Part shown: piece after piece, positions 23,070-33,657 of the stretch
Numbering within the stretch: position 1 is the stretch's first letter
How the letters are laid out: every line of letters starts with the position of its first letter
Source: Lantana camara
Lineage: Eukaryota > Streptophyta > Magnoliopsida > Lamiales > Verbenaceae
Direction of reading: 5' to 3'
Assembly: GCA_037501455.1 (NCBI GenBank)
Contig: CM074860.1
Location: 45,518,501 to 45,582,500, forward strand
DNA length: 64,000 nucleotides
The notes under the pieces: model-generated
Told to the model about the DNA's origin: nothing
Databases searched by the model: none
What the model saw: the letters and a program-made list of their open reading frames with translations, nothing else
Position numbers and translations under genes: made by a program

Positions 23070-23077
23070 TTAAGAAA
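23061..23077 (-). other. N2 internal (central) polypurine tract with hairpin
   Basis: The minus strand reads TTAAGGGGGAGAGCC. It is directly preceded by AAGAAAAT-TTCC-ATTTTCTT, an 8-bp perfect stem with a 4-nt loop. The arrangement copies the 3' tract with a different stem sequence. Confidence 0.65.
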
Positions 23078-24471
23078 ATGGAAATTTTCTTATCCTTTGG
23101 GTTCCTTCTGTCCTTTCCCACTTGCAAGCTTCTCTGCTAATTCAATTCCCGTAACCTTGTCCCTGTCTTACTGATCGTTAATCAAAATGTTGATTGATGA
23201 TTTCTTTCCAGTTCTTTCTGTTATCCTCATACTCGACTTGAAGCTCCCTGACTATCACCACTTTGGTTTGATTTTAAAATTCTTCAATATCCTATACCTC
23301 TTCTGCTATTCATGAAAATGCCATGTCCTGTAATTATCCTCTACTGCTTCCCAATTGATATCTGTCAAGCTAGCACTCTAATCCGTAGCGAGAAAAGTTC
23401 TTTCTCCTACCCTTACTGAATTCCCGAAATGCTAATTAGTTTCTGAAGGTTAAAAGGCCCACTGAACATTTATCTGCTTGGACTTATCATCATTTTCCAG
23501 TTTCCCAAAATTTTTCCAATATCTAATTCACACTTCCTGCTTTTACCGAATCCCGAACAAATTCTTCTCACAACCCCAAAATTTTCTAAACTTTCAATCC
23601 AAATCAAATTACCCGGTTACCACCATGGTACCCACTGATTCAAAATCTCTTCCTTAAAACTCAAATTGTAGAAATAAGAGCAACGATTATGCAGAACATC
23701 CGAAAAGCCTATTGACAATAAATACTAAATAATGCATGATGGTTAAAGTGCACATGTACACCGTATACCTATCAACAAATTTGAAATACAACACGTCGAA
23801 TCCACTATATCACGTTGAAGGTATACATATAAATAAAGGAATATAAGTAATGCGAATAATTTGAATAGCCACTCAAGACATCAAGTAAGAAAGTCTGAAT
23901 AAAAATTAAATCAAGGTTTATAAATGAGGAACAATTCAATTAACAATTACAATGCACGTGCTTATGAATGCATTAAGGAACCTTGCACCGTAGTAATATT
24001 GGGCTCGGTTCCGGTGTCCGTTCCTGGTTGGCCAAATTGCAACTTGGCTCACACGGCTGATCCGTTTCGTGAATCTTCAAAGTCCCCCGGTCTTGATTCA
24101 TATATTTCCAAAACCTGTCACTCACAACTTATTTTGCAAATAAATGCATGTGGATAAGACGTGATCATGTCACATAATTGCCACGTAGTTGGGCCAATAA
24201 CGAGAATTTAAAATAAAATGCAATAAGCAATTCATCAATACCTGAGATAAGCCACGTTGATCACATAATTTCAAGCAATTCAAGATAAACAAATTGGCAA
24301 TGAATACATAAATCAATACAAGGGCACAAGTTATCAAGTATTTCAGGTAATTCAAAGAATCCAGGTAGCCAAGTAATTTCAAATAAAATGCAGGACTCGC
24401 AAATTATCAAGTAATTCCTATGCCGTACGACCTAGACTCGACACGACACGACACTAGAACCTCGGTTTTGC
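23078..24471 (-). other. N2 internal region, 5' part, no gene seen
   Basis: About 1.4 kb of AT-rich sequence between primer site and internal tract, with stops in all frames. Only short text near the primer site (TAGGTCGTACGGC) is shared with N3. Confidence 0.65.
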
Positions 24472-24489
24472 AGCCTGGCTCTGATACCA
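24472..24489 (-). other. N2 primer-binding site
   Basis: The minus strand reads TGGTATCAGAGCCAGGCT, an initiator tRNA-Met match, 7 bp from the 5' LTR. Confidence 0.9.
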
Positions 24490-24496
24490 CCTCGGA

Positions 24497-27107
24497 TGTA
24501 GCACCCCTTGACACGTGGAGGTGCCACACCCCCGCACTATAGATCAATTCACATACGAAATGGTCAATCCGTACATGAACCAACCTATAGCGAACGGGTG
24601 ATAATGCAATACTCGACAAGCTAGGCGGGATAACTAAAACATGCAATAAGATAACGCGGAAGCATAAAATAATTTCTAACAAATAGTTTCATTTATTCAA
24701 TCATGATATTTCTCATTTATCAAGTAGTGCATAATCTAGATTATCATCTTCCATTAAAGAATAACAATAATTACAATTCCAGAATTAATACTCTTAATTA
24801 AATGCACGAACCACGGATGACACGACTACATGAACTGGACCCGACTCGACTCACTCCCGCCTAGCGTGCACCTGCAATACCTGAAAGGTGGAGGCGTCAG
24901 TCTGTGAAGACCGAGTGAGGGGTTTACATATATATTAGCGCAGATAACATGCAAGCTATATTCTCGGGTAAAGGTTTATAAAAGATAATTATACATGTTC
25001 AATAATAACATAGCTTCGCCCGAGAATACAACTGTCAATATTAAATACTTGTTCATTATCATGCAATCAATCAATACATGGCCCCGGCGAGTGAGGGCGG
25101 TCTCCAACCTTACTCCCAATGAACATGAACATGCTTGCTTGTTTATTAATCACGAGGTGATCATGCAATCAATTATCGTGCTATCGTGCAATAGTGTAAT
25201 CAGGTAACATATTCATGGAGTAACAATCATGAAATAACCCGAGGCGCATCCGTGGTGCCGGACTCGTCCCCAGTCTCCTTCTCCCTCCAATGATGGGAAG
25301 GTAGCTAGCCTTCACCATCCACGACATATTGAGCAGAGGGTACATGAATCCCTAAGCCCGGAGCTCCTTCCTCCACTAACCTCCTAGTGGATTCAGGGGT
25401 GACCCCAAATGTGGTGAGGATAGCACCAGAGTTACCCGTCAGCCCTTGCTTTCCCGGTTGGCTCTAGTCACTACCCTCGGGCCCATCGTGAACGATCATG
25501 CTACTCGCCTAAACATGCTTGCAATCATGAACATGGACAATCTTGGCTTGCTTGCTTGAAACATGACTTGATAAAATGTAGCTATCAATCGTGATCAATA
25601 GTTTATGGAAATTATAAATATAATTACCTTTTGGCCGAAATATCACATAAGGGATATACGGGTTCTATGTAACTAGAAATTAAACCTCACCTGACAGGCG
25701 ACACACGACTCGTGAATGCGTGGACGTGCTCATGAGCCACAATCTCCGCCTTGGAGAGTAACTGGACAAGAAACGGGACAATGTGCGTGCATGAGACCAT
25801 AATTCAATCATATTATTCATATAATGACGCACGGCATAAGCGTACACGAGACATCGAGCAATACACAATGTAGCATGAAAACATGTTGTTTCGACATATA
25901 ATCAATCATATAATAGCAATTCGGGATCAAATAGGCCATTGGAACGAGGGGTGGAAATTGTAATTTTGTGCAGAAACTTTCTGCACTTCCAGTGGCCTGG
26001 GAACGGCCGTTCCGGGCTTTAGTACAAAAATGGGAAGGGCCGTTCCCCAGTCCCGAAGCGGCTCCCGAAGATGGGAACGACCGTTCCGGCTTGCAAGCCA
26101 AAATGGGAACGGCTGTTCCCCAATTGCAAAGGGGACGGGAACGGCCGTTCCCGTTACACAGAAGAACAAAGAACAGAGCAGAACAGGGGATGCTCTCGGG
26201 ACAAAACCAAGCATCCCCAAACCTACCAAATTCATCACAACATGCAAGGATTCTTGGAAATATGCAAGTATACATGTTCAATATACATTAGTATGCAACC
26301 AAAACACATAACTCATGCCTTAATCTCCATAATTACCAACTTTAGCATAAATACAAATTTATCATATAATCTCATATTCTTCAAGAATCATACATGAATT
26401 TCAAGTCTAAAGCATAAGATCATGCTTCTAACAATTAGAGCACATAATATTCAAGTAAACCTCAAACCCTAGCTTCATGAATTATTATCAAGAATTCACA
26501 TAATTTCCATGTCTACCTTGGAAGAAAGAAATGGAGTGATATGAGATGATGAGGGTGATGATGATGCTTCCAAGCTCCTAATCCTTTAAGTTCTTTGATG
26601 AAAGTGATGAATTCTCCTTTCTTCCTTGGATGGCAATGGTTCGGTGGTGAAGGAAGCAAAATGAGATGATTGGTATGAAAAATGAAGATGATGATTGAGA
26701 GAGATGCATATATCGTGATATTTGGGGAAATATGTAATATTTATGTTTCAATCCCCCAAGTTTTGTAAGTCATGCAATTAAGTATAAAAGGTTTGGAAAG
26801 TGATCAATTAAGTCCAAAAGATATTCATGCAATTTAGTCTTTAAATAAAAGGAAATAAGCAATTAAGGACAATTAGGCAATTAATACAAGTTGGGCAATT
26901 AATTCACGTACAATTGAATTCCATTCGTGCAAGAATTCTCAATTAAAATAAATATCACATAATTTTCACGTAATCATATTGAGTCACAATTTATAAAATT
27001 AATATAACACTTATAAATTGAATAAATAAAATAATAAAATAAGACCCTAACGCTCGAAACTCACACGTGTCGAGCGTACCTGCCTGTCTGAAATTCGGGG
27101 CGTTACA
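24497..27107 (-). repeat. N2 5' LTR
   Basis: Identical to the 3' LTR apart from the 46-bp indel and a handful of transitions. Its palindrome array has five units. Confidence 0.95.
25999..26152 (-). repeat. N2 5' LTR palindrome array, five units
   Basis: Same as the array at 20232-20431 but missing the CGGGCG unit with its spacer. The indel ends fall within the repeated ATGGGAACGG. Confidence 0.9.
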
Positions 27108-27514
27108 ATACCAAAATTCATAAATTTTTGCAAGGATTCTATCGAGCCCAATATTGAATAGGTAAAAGTGTTTCGAAAATTCCTACAATTAAAGATGAAT
27201 AGTATCTAGGGACCTAAATGGATTTTTCAACAAACAATTTTAAAAATGTATTCCGGAATGATGAAAGCTATGATACGAGTTTGAAAAATATAGAAATCAG
27301 CTTTCTAAGGTTTTTCAAGGTTTAGGTAAAGGTTTAGGGTTCGGTGGATGAATAGTGATGTGATTCTCTCAAGAAGGCACAAATCATAAGTCAGAACATA
27401 AATGCACATAATTCACATAAAATGGAATGTGTAATGGACTAAGGCTATAAATGCTTTCCTCTTAACCCTCTACTTACCCGTGCTATCCTGACCTCAAAAA
27501 TCCGGGCTGTTAAA

Positions 27515-27550
27515 ATCTTCCCCCCTTAAAGAGAATCTGTCCTCAGATTC
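27515..27550 (-). other. Gypsy A 3' polypurine tract and hairpin
   Basis: The minus strand reads GAATCTG-AGGA-CAGATTC (27533-27550), then TCTTTAAGGGGGGAAGAT. The stem differs from N1/N2 at a base pair (C-G to T-A), with pairing kept. The stem overlaps the last codons of pol. Confidence 0.87.
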
Positions 27551-30500
27551 TATTCTTGTTTCGGAACAACTCTGGATAATGTTTATGTATCTTTTCCTCA
27601 GTTTCCCAGGTTTGTTCTTCTGTTCCATGTCCTTTCCATAACACTTTAATAAGGGGGATTTTCCGATTCCTTAGTTCTTGGAATTTCCTATCCAAGATTT
27701 CGGTTGGTCTTACTGTATAAGTTAAATCGGGCTTTAGAGGAACTTCTTCTATTGGCAAGATGTGGGATTCATCCGCAAAATATTTACGGAGCTGAGATAC
27801 ATGGAATACGTTATGTATTCAAGTGAGGTTTGCTGGTAAATCTAGGCGATAGGCTGTCGGTCCAACACGTTCTATGATTTCAAAAGGTCCTATGTATTTG
27901 GGATTCAGTTTTCCACCTTTCCCAATACGTGTGAAACATTTTCTTGGTGATGCCTTTAAAAACACTTTATCGCCTACTGTAAATTCTATATCCTTTCTCC
28001 GGGTATCGGCATAACTCTTTTTCCTATCTTGAGCTTCTTTCATTCTTTGACGGATAATTTCAATCTTTTCTGTAGACTCCGCTATCCACTTTCTAATGGT
28101 TTTCCTGGTATCCCCTCTTTCAGTTGCTTTAGTTTCTTCCACATCCCAGTATAACGGAGACCTACATTTCCTTCCATATAAGGCTTCATAAGGTGCTGCT
28201 TGGATCGATGCCTGATAACTATTGTTATATGCAAATTCCACAAGAGGCAAACATTCTTTCCACTCCTCTTGAAAATCCAAGGCACAAGCTCACAACATAT
28301 CCTCTAGAAATTTGATCGTCCTTTCTGATTGACCATCGGTCTGAGGATCTGCGGCTGAACTGAAATGCAATTTAGTCCCCATTGTTTCTTGAAGACTTTG
28401 CTATAACTGTGAAGTGAATTTCGGATCTCTATCGGAGACTATACTAATGGGTACACCATGTAACCTTATAATCTCTTTCTGATACAACTTTGCTAGAGAA
28501 CCGACCTTGTTAGTAGTCTTGACCGGTAAGAAATGTGCAGACTTAGTCAACCGATCAATAATAACCCATATACTATCATATCCTCCTTTAACTTTTGGTA
28601 AGCCCGTGATAAAGTCCATGGTGATTTGTTCCCATTTCCAAGTAGGAATTGGTGGCGGCTGTAACTTTCCTCCGGGTTTCTGGTGGTCCACTTTGACTTG
28701 CTGGCACGTCAAACACCTTTTGATATAAATAGCAACATCTCGTTTCATTCCATTCCACCATAAATGTTTCTTGAGATCATGATACATTTTTGTTTCTCCT
28801 GGATGTATCGTATATCGAGTCTTATGTGCCTCATCCAGTACTTCTTTTCGAATTGTAGGAGGTACACAGACTCGGCCTTTATATCTCAAGATCCCATGGT
28901 CATCTGTTGCGAATTTTGTCTCAATATCTTTTTCCTTGGAATTGAGATGCTTCTTGATCCACTCATCCTGGGCTTGGGCTTCCCTAAGTTTTTCTTTTAA
29001 TGGCGAGGATATCACTATATTGGCTATTCAGGATTTCGAAATGACAGTTATGGGTTTGCTTTTTCCGTCTAATGCTGATAGACTGGCTGCCACTACGTTG
29101 GCTTTTCCTGAATGGTACTGTATTTTACAGTCGTAGTCTTTCAGAAATTCCATCCATCTCCTTTGTCTCATATTTAACTCCTTTTGAGTGAATAAACATT
29201 TCAAACCTTTGTGGTCGGTAAAGACTTCAAAAGTTACCCCGTACAGATAATGCCTCCATTTAGCTAAAGCGAATACAATCGCAGCTAATTCTAAATCATT
29301 TGTGGGGTAATTCTCTTCATAAGGTTTAAGTTTTCTTGAGGCATAGGCTATAACCTTACCGTTTTGCATTAGAACACACCCTAATCCTTCTTTAGAGACG
29401 TCTGTATAAACCACGTAGCCTTCTTTTCCTTCAGGTAAAGCTAGTACTGGAGCGGACGTTAACCTTTGCTTCAGTTCTTGAAAACTTTGCTCACACTTAT
29501 CTGTCCACTCGAACTTTCCTTGTTTCTTGGTTAACTGAGTAAGAGGCGCTGCTACCTTGGAGAAATCTTTTACAAACCTCCTGTAATATCCGGCAAGTCC
29601 TAGAAAACTTCTCACTTCTGATGGGTTCTTTGGTGCCTGCCAATTTATTACAGTTTCAACCTTTGAAGGGTCTACTTCTATTCCAGAACCGGATATTATA
29701 TGTCCAAGGAAGGACACTCTTTCCAACCAAAATTCACACTTGCTGAACTTCGCGTATAACTTATGATCTTTTAAAGCTCTTAACACTTTACGAAGGTGTT
29801 CAGCATCTTCTTCTGGAGTTCTTGAGAATACCAGAATGTCATCAATAAAGATGACCACGAACTGGTCCAAATACGGTCGGAATGTTCGGTGCATTAAATC
29901 CATGAATGCAGCCGGGGCATTGGTTAACCCAAAAGGCATTACTACAAATTCGAAATGACCGTAGCGGGTATTAAAAGCAGTCTTTGGAATATCCTCCTTT
30001 TTAATCCTCAGCTGATAGTACCCCTGCCTTAAATCTAACTTGGAGTACACTCGTGATCCTTGAAGAATATCGAACAGTTCTTCAATATGGGGAAGAGGGT
30101 ATTTGTTCTTGATAGTCATACGATTGAGTTCTCGATAATCGATACACAATCGTAATGATCCGTCTTTCTTTTTGACAAATAGCACAGGCGCTCCCCATGG
30201 GGATGTGCTAGGACGGATGTATCCTGAAGCTAACAACTCATCAAGTTCTTTTCTTAACTCTTGGAGTTCAGCTGGAGCCATTCGATAAGGTGTTTTAGAG
30301 AATGGCTCAGCTCCAGGGACTAAGTCAATTACAAATTCTAATTCCCTATCAGGAGGTAATGAATTCAGATGCTCAGGAAAGACATCAGTGAATTCTTTTA
30401 CTACCTCTACTTCCTCAATTTTCAGCTGATCTTTGGGCCTATTTAACAGATAGGCAATGAATCCACTAGCTCCATTACTCACTAACTTCTTAGCTTCAGC

Positions 30501-30989
30501 AGCTGTAACTAGTGGTACTGATTCAAATTTTTCTTTCGACCAAGAGCTATCACCTTTCCCTAAGGTGACTTCTTTCTTGAAGCAATCCAACTTAGCATGG
30601 TACTTACTAAGCCAATCCATTCCCAGAATAATTCCATATCTTGACATTGGTAATTCTAAAAGATCTATCGGGTAGTATTGGGTACCAATTCTTATAGGAC
30701 AGTGTTTATATCCTCTATCCGTAGTAAAACAAGCTCCCAAAGGAGAACTTATTTCGAGCATATAAGGCAACGATTCAAGTGGAAAATTGAAATGCACACA
30801 TAATTCAGATGCAATAAATGAATGTGTGGCGCCAGGGTCATATAAAGCAATAACTGGCGTGTTTAGGATGTGTACCATACCATCAACAACCTTGGTGGGA
30901 TCGGGATCCTCACTGCCCTCTATAGCATAAGCACGTTTTTTAACCACTGGTCTTCCAGGAGTCTTAGCTGGAACCTTTCCTTTATTCCA
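27543..30989 (-). pseudogene. Gypsy A pol: protease, reverse transcriptase, RNase H, integrase, chromodomain
   Basis: This is the pol half of a Tekay/Del-type polyprotein in a single frame with four premature stops after the gag/pol boundary. The protease shows [10 protein letters not shown] near 30830. Reverse transcriptase shows [13 protein letters not shown] and FIDDILVF near 29850. RNase H shows [10 protein letters not shown] near 29400. Integrase has a zinc finger (HKTRYTIHPGE, CLTCQQVK), the first Asp in TMDFITGLP and the second in SDRDPKFTS. The C-terminal tail has IPLIKVLWKGHGTEEQTW. Stops lie at 29028-29030 (TGA), 28401-28403 (TAG), 28290-28292 (TGA, where relatives have Arg) and 27819-27821 (TGA). 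No frameshift is evident. The element was complete until recently, but this copy cannot make full-length pol without readthrough. Confidence 0.93.
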
Positions 30990-31931
30990 CTATTTTGGTC
31001 CCTTTGGGCATTCTGGATACTGATGGTCAGGGATTCCACACCATGTACAGACTCCAGCTTTCTTATGACAATCCTTCTCAGTATGTCCACGCTTCTGACA
31101 ATATTCACAGACAATCTCTTCTTGAGGTTTTGGGAATGCCTGTTGAAGTCGGGACCATGATTGCATCGGTTTCTTTCCTGGATTTGGCTTTGCTGGTCCA
31201 GCAGGTCGTTTGGATCCCTGAGTCGGCTTGTAGAAGGATCCAGGACGGCTATTAGCTATACGGACCTCTTTATGTGTAGCCTCTGTTTTCATAGCCGTTT
31301 CCACAGCCTTAGTATAGATTTCCAACTCGAATGGAGCCAAAGCCCACCTAAGATCCGACTTAAGTCCTTTAATGAATCGTTGGGTTTTCCGACGTTCATC
31401 ATGGAGGATATGTGGGGCATATTGAATCAACCTGATAAACTTAGCTTCATACTCAGCTACCGACATGTTACCTTGTACTAATTCCATGAATTCTGCCTCT
31501 CGAGCACCCCTAACTATCTGAGGGATGTATTTGTTTTGAAATACTCTGACAAAGTCTACCCACCTATAATGAACTTGATCTTCTGTCCAGACACGCTTGA
31601 TATAATTCCACCAACTTAATGTTGCTCCTTCTAACATGAAAACTGCGAACTGAATCCTTTCAGGTTCTTCAGGAGAAATACCCATAGCCTCAAAGATCTT
31701 TTCGATACTAGCTATCCAACTTTCAGCTTTTACATCACTGGGTTCTCCAAAGAACTTTGGCGGGTTCATTCGTAGAAATTTCTCCAGAGTCTTTTCGTTA
31801 TTCCCCTTTGTTCCATTAGCACAAGTTTGCACTATCTCCTTCAAAGCATCTACTAATTCAGAGTTTCCTCCTGCCGAGGATGCACCTTCTTGAGGGGGGG
31901 TGTTGTCTTGGGTAGCTCGTCGAGGAGACAT
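30990..31931 (-). CDS. gag: Gypsy A gag (capsid/nucleocapsid), 313 aa
   Basis: The ATG at 31931 opens MSPRRATQDN. A retrotransposon gag (capsid) domain spans about residues 55-190 (WWNYIKRVW, YIPQIVRGAREAEFMELVQG). A basic Pro-rich linker follows. Two zinc knuckles of C-X2-C-X4-H-X4-C form lie near the C-terminus: CEYCQKRGHTEKDC and CTWCGIPDHQYPEC. The product would package element RNA into virus-like particles. The frame ends at a TAG (30990-30992) exactly between the second knuckle and the protease linker, and pol continues in the same frame. This stop could be a decay mutation or a natural gag/pol readthrough signal; the single copy cannot decide. Gag itself looks intact and expressible. 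Confidence 0.9.
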   Translation of the reverse strand: MSPRRATQDNTPPQEGASSAGGNSELVDALKEIVQTCANGTKGNNEKTLEKFLRMNPPKFFGEPSDVKAESWIASIEKIFEAMGISPEEPERIQFAVFMLEGATLSWWNYIKRVWTEDQVHYRWVDFVRVFQNKYIPQIVRGAREAEFMELVQGNMSVAEYEAKFIRLIQYAPHILHDERRKTQRFIKGLKSDLRWALAPFELEIYTKAVETAMKTEATHKEVRIANSRPGSFYKPTQGSKRPAGPAKPNPGKKPMQSWSRLQQAFPKPQEEIVCEYCQKRGHTEKDCHKKAGVCTWCGIPDHQYPECPKGPK

Positions 31932-32485
31932 ATTGATTTGCAGTTGCTTTATAAAGAATATAATGCATGATGGTTAATAATGTGTTGCATATAATCACAT
32001 AAATACATGTTTCAAATAATATCAAGCAGTAGATATCATATCATACAGATTTAGTAAAGTAAAGCACAAAATTAAACAGAACAGCAATTAAAAGAGTGCA
32101 GAAAAGTAAGCACAAACATAATAACAAGTAAAGGTGCAGGAAAATAAAATACTCACTCACGGTCCTGTTGGTATCTTGAAGCAATTCTAATTCATAATGC
32201 AATAAGTATGAAAGCAGTAAATGTTGAACAAGAATGTAACTGCAAAAGTGGGTTATATATATATGCATCAAGTTTTAGAGCTATAGCTACAACTACAAAA
32301 AGCAAAATGGGGTGGACCTGATCTACGTCAAGTTACACCCTACAAAGCTCTCAACTCACTCATCTCCGTCAGGCTAGCTGCGTCAACTGTTACGTCAGAA
32401 GGGGAAGGTCCTCTACTGACTGATATGTACAACCTCCCACTGATATTACTCCTATATATATATCAAGCTCCAGAATAATCTCTGC
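31932..32485 (-). other. Gypsy A spacer between upstream ORF and gag
   Basis: About 550 bp of AT-rich leader with no gene seen. It has a TATATATATA stretch near 32256. Confidence 0.6.
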
Positions 32486-33139
32486 CTAATCATGCTGATC
32501 ACTATCCACAACCTCACCTCGAATAGGACTCCAACCATCACCCTGCTGCTCCTCCTCTGAATCCTGCTCATCCTCCTCAGGATCCTGCTCAGCCTCTGCA
32601 TCACCTCCAGGCTCCTCCTCCTCAGGCTCTGCTGCTGCAATCTCCTGAACAGCCTGTACACCAGACAGATGATAGGCACCAGCCAGGCGGCTCCGAATAC
32701 AAGAACGGTAACGCTGATATAAAGTCCGAACGGCATTCCTGGAAAGAGTCATAGTAGCTAGATCCTGCTGTAAAGTCGCTACCTGTGCCATAAGATCGGC
32801 ATTCTCTTGCTCTAGCGTGGATGTCTGCTGCTGAGCAAAATTCCTACTCACAGCATTCTGTAGGGCTAAATCAAGATGCCTAGTAGACTCCAGCTGATAC
32901 TCACGAGCCATCTGAGCCTCCATATAATACGTATCTCGCTGTGACTCAAGCATATGCACTAAACGGTTCGGATAAGCATGCCCAACTCTACCTGCTCTAC
33001 CTCCCCGAACTACATGTCTCGCCCTCTGCCAAGTGTAATAACGTATAGGGTTCTCACGACGAGATACCGCTATAGTGTGTGGGGCCTCGTACTACTCAAG
33101 CCAGATATGATGTGGGTTCCCGTGTTCCTGATTCTCCAT
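32486..33139 (-). CDS. Additional ORF upstream of gag in gypsy A: coiled-coil, acidic tail
   Basis: On the minus strand an ATG at 33139 (MENQEHGNPHHIWLE) begins a 217-codon frame. It is interrupted by one TAG at codon 16, and the next ATG at 32959 leaves 157 codons. The N-terminal part is basic (RRENPIRYYTWQRARHVVRGGRAGR). The middle is Gln/Leu/Ala-rich and heptad-like (LEQENADLMAQVATLQQDLA), suggesting a coiled coil. The C-terminal 45 residues are strongly acidic (EEEEPGG, QDPEEDEQDSEEEQQ). I recognise no family. It sits between the primer site and gag, in the same sense, where additional ORFs are known in some plant LTR elements. A duplicated copy at 36500-37054 keeps the frame and the same TAG. 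A structural or nucleic-acid-binding role is only a guess. Confidence 0.5.
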
Positions 33140-33234
33140 TGCTATATAAAAAAACACTTAGAGTGAATTCTAAAGTTCAAGTACAAAATGAGCATTCTCC
33201 CAGCATTTATAGGTTAAGTCTCTTCTTAACCAAA

Positions 33235-33252
33235 CCTGATGCTCTGATACCA
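33235..33252 (-). other. Gypsy A primer-binding site
   Basis: The minus strand reads TGGTATCAGAGCATCAGG, 8 bp from the 5' LTR end at 33261. The first 12 bases fit initiator tRNA-Met. Confidence 0.9.
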
Positions 33253-33260
33253 CCATAAGC

Positions 33261-33657
33261 TGTAGCGCCCCCAAACACTACAACTGCCGCACCGTACTAC
33301 CCTCGAGTGGATGTGAGACCTAGCACCCGAGAAATACTACGGCGAACGGTATAGACGGTACTTAAGTAGAGCGTAGGATAAAATGCAGCGGAAGATAAAA
33401 GAATTTAAAATTTACAACAAGCAACATAATAACACACAGAATAGTGCATGATATTGTAAGCGGGTAATATGGTAGTGTAGTGTATGGAGTTAATGTATAA
33501 GAGCAATTTATTAGCAATATATACATGATCAAGATTAAATGCTCTTAATCTAAACCTGATCTAATAAATATGACACCTATAGCTTCAAGATACCTCTAGG
33601 TGTCGTTGTCCTTGCTCCCTGAAATCATGTGTTTGAAACAGGCGAGGAATTAGTCAA
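33261..33657 (-). mobile_element. Gypsy A 5' LTR, first piece (duplicated at 37176-37572)
   Basis: It begins TGTAGCGCCCCC and matches 15773-16170 of the 3' LTR. It ends with GTCAA, the target duplicated by gypsy B. The LTR continues at 47639. Confidence 0.92.

Larger units (their letters stand above)
18730..27107 (-). mobile_element. N2, complete young non-autonomous LTR element (8.4 kb)
   Basis: LTRs at 18730-21386 (2657 bp, 3') and 24497-27107 (2611 bp, 5') are flanked by ATACC (18725-18729, 27108-27112). The two LTRs differ by one 46-bp indel and about six substitutions by eye (about 0.2%), so insertion is recent. The 3.1-kb internal region has a primer site, an internal polypurine tract, a four-unit hairpin array and a hairpin plus 3' tract, in the same order as N1, but no gag or pol. 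It must therefore be mobilised in trans. It lies inside the 3' LTR of gypsy A. Confidence 0.95.
15773..27514 (-). mobile_element. Gypsy A 3' LTR (3.36 kb net), split by N2
   Basis: The LTR's own sequence is 15773-18729 plus 27113-27514. The outer end is TGTAGCGCCCC. The inner end reads GCTGTTAAA, a mutated form of the usual TTACA end, next to the polypurine tract at 27515. It matches the 5' LTR pieces at 33261-33657 and 47639-50529. A TTA microsatellite (about 17288-17321) is expanded relative to the other copy near 48763. A cluster of short hairpins lies at 16477-16660. The AT-rich second half holds nothing I can name. Confidence 0.88.
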
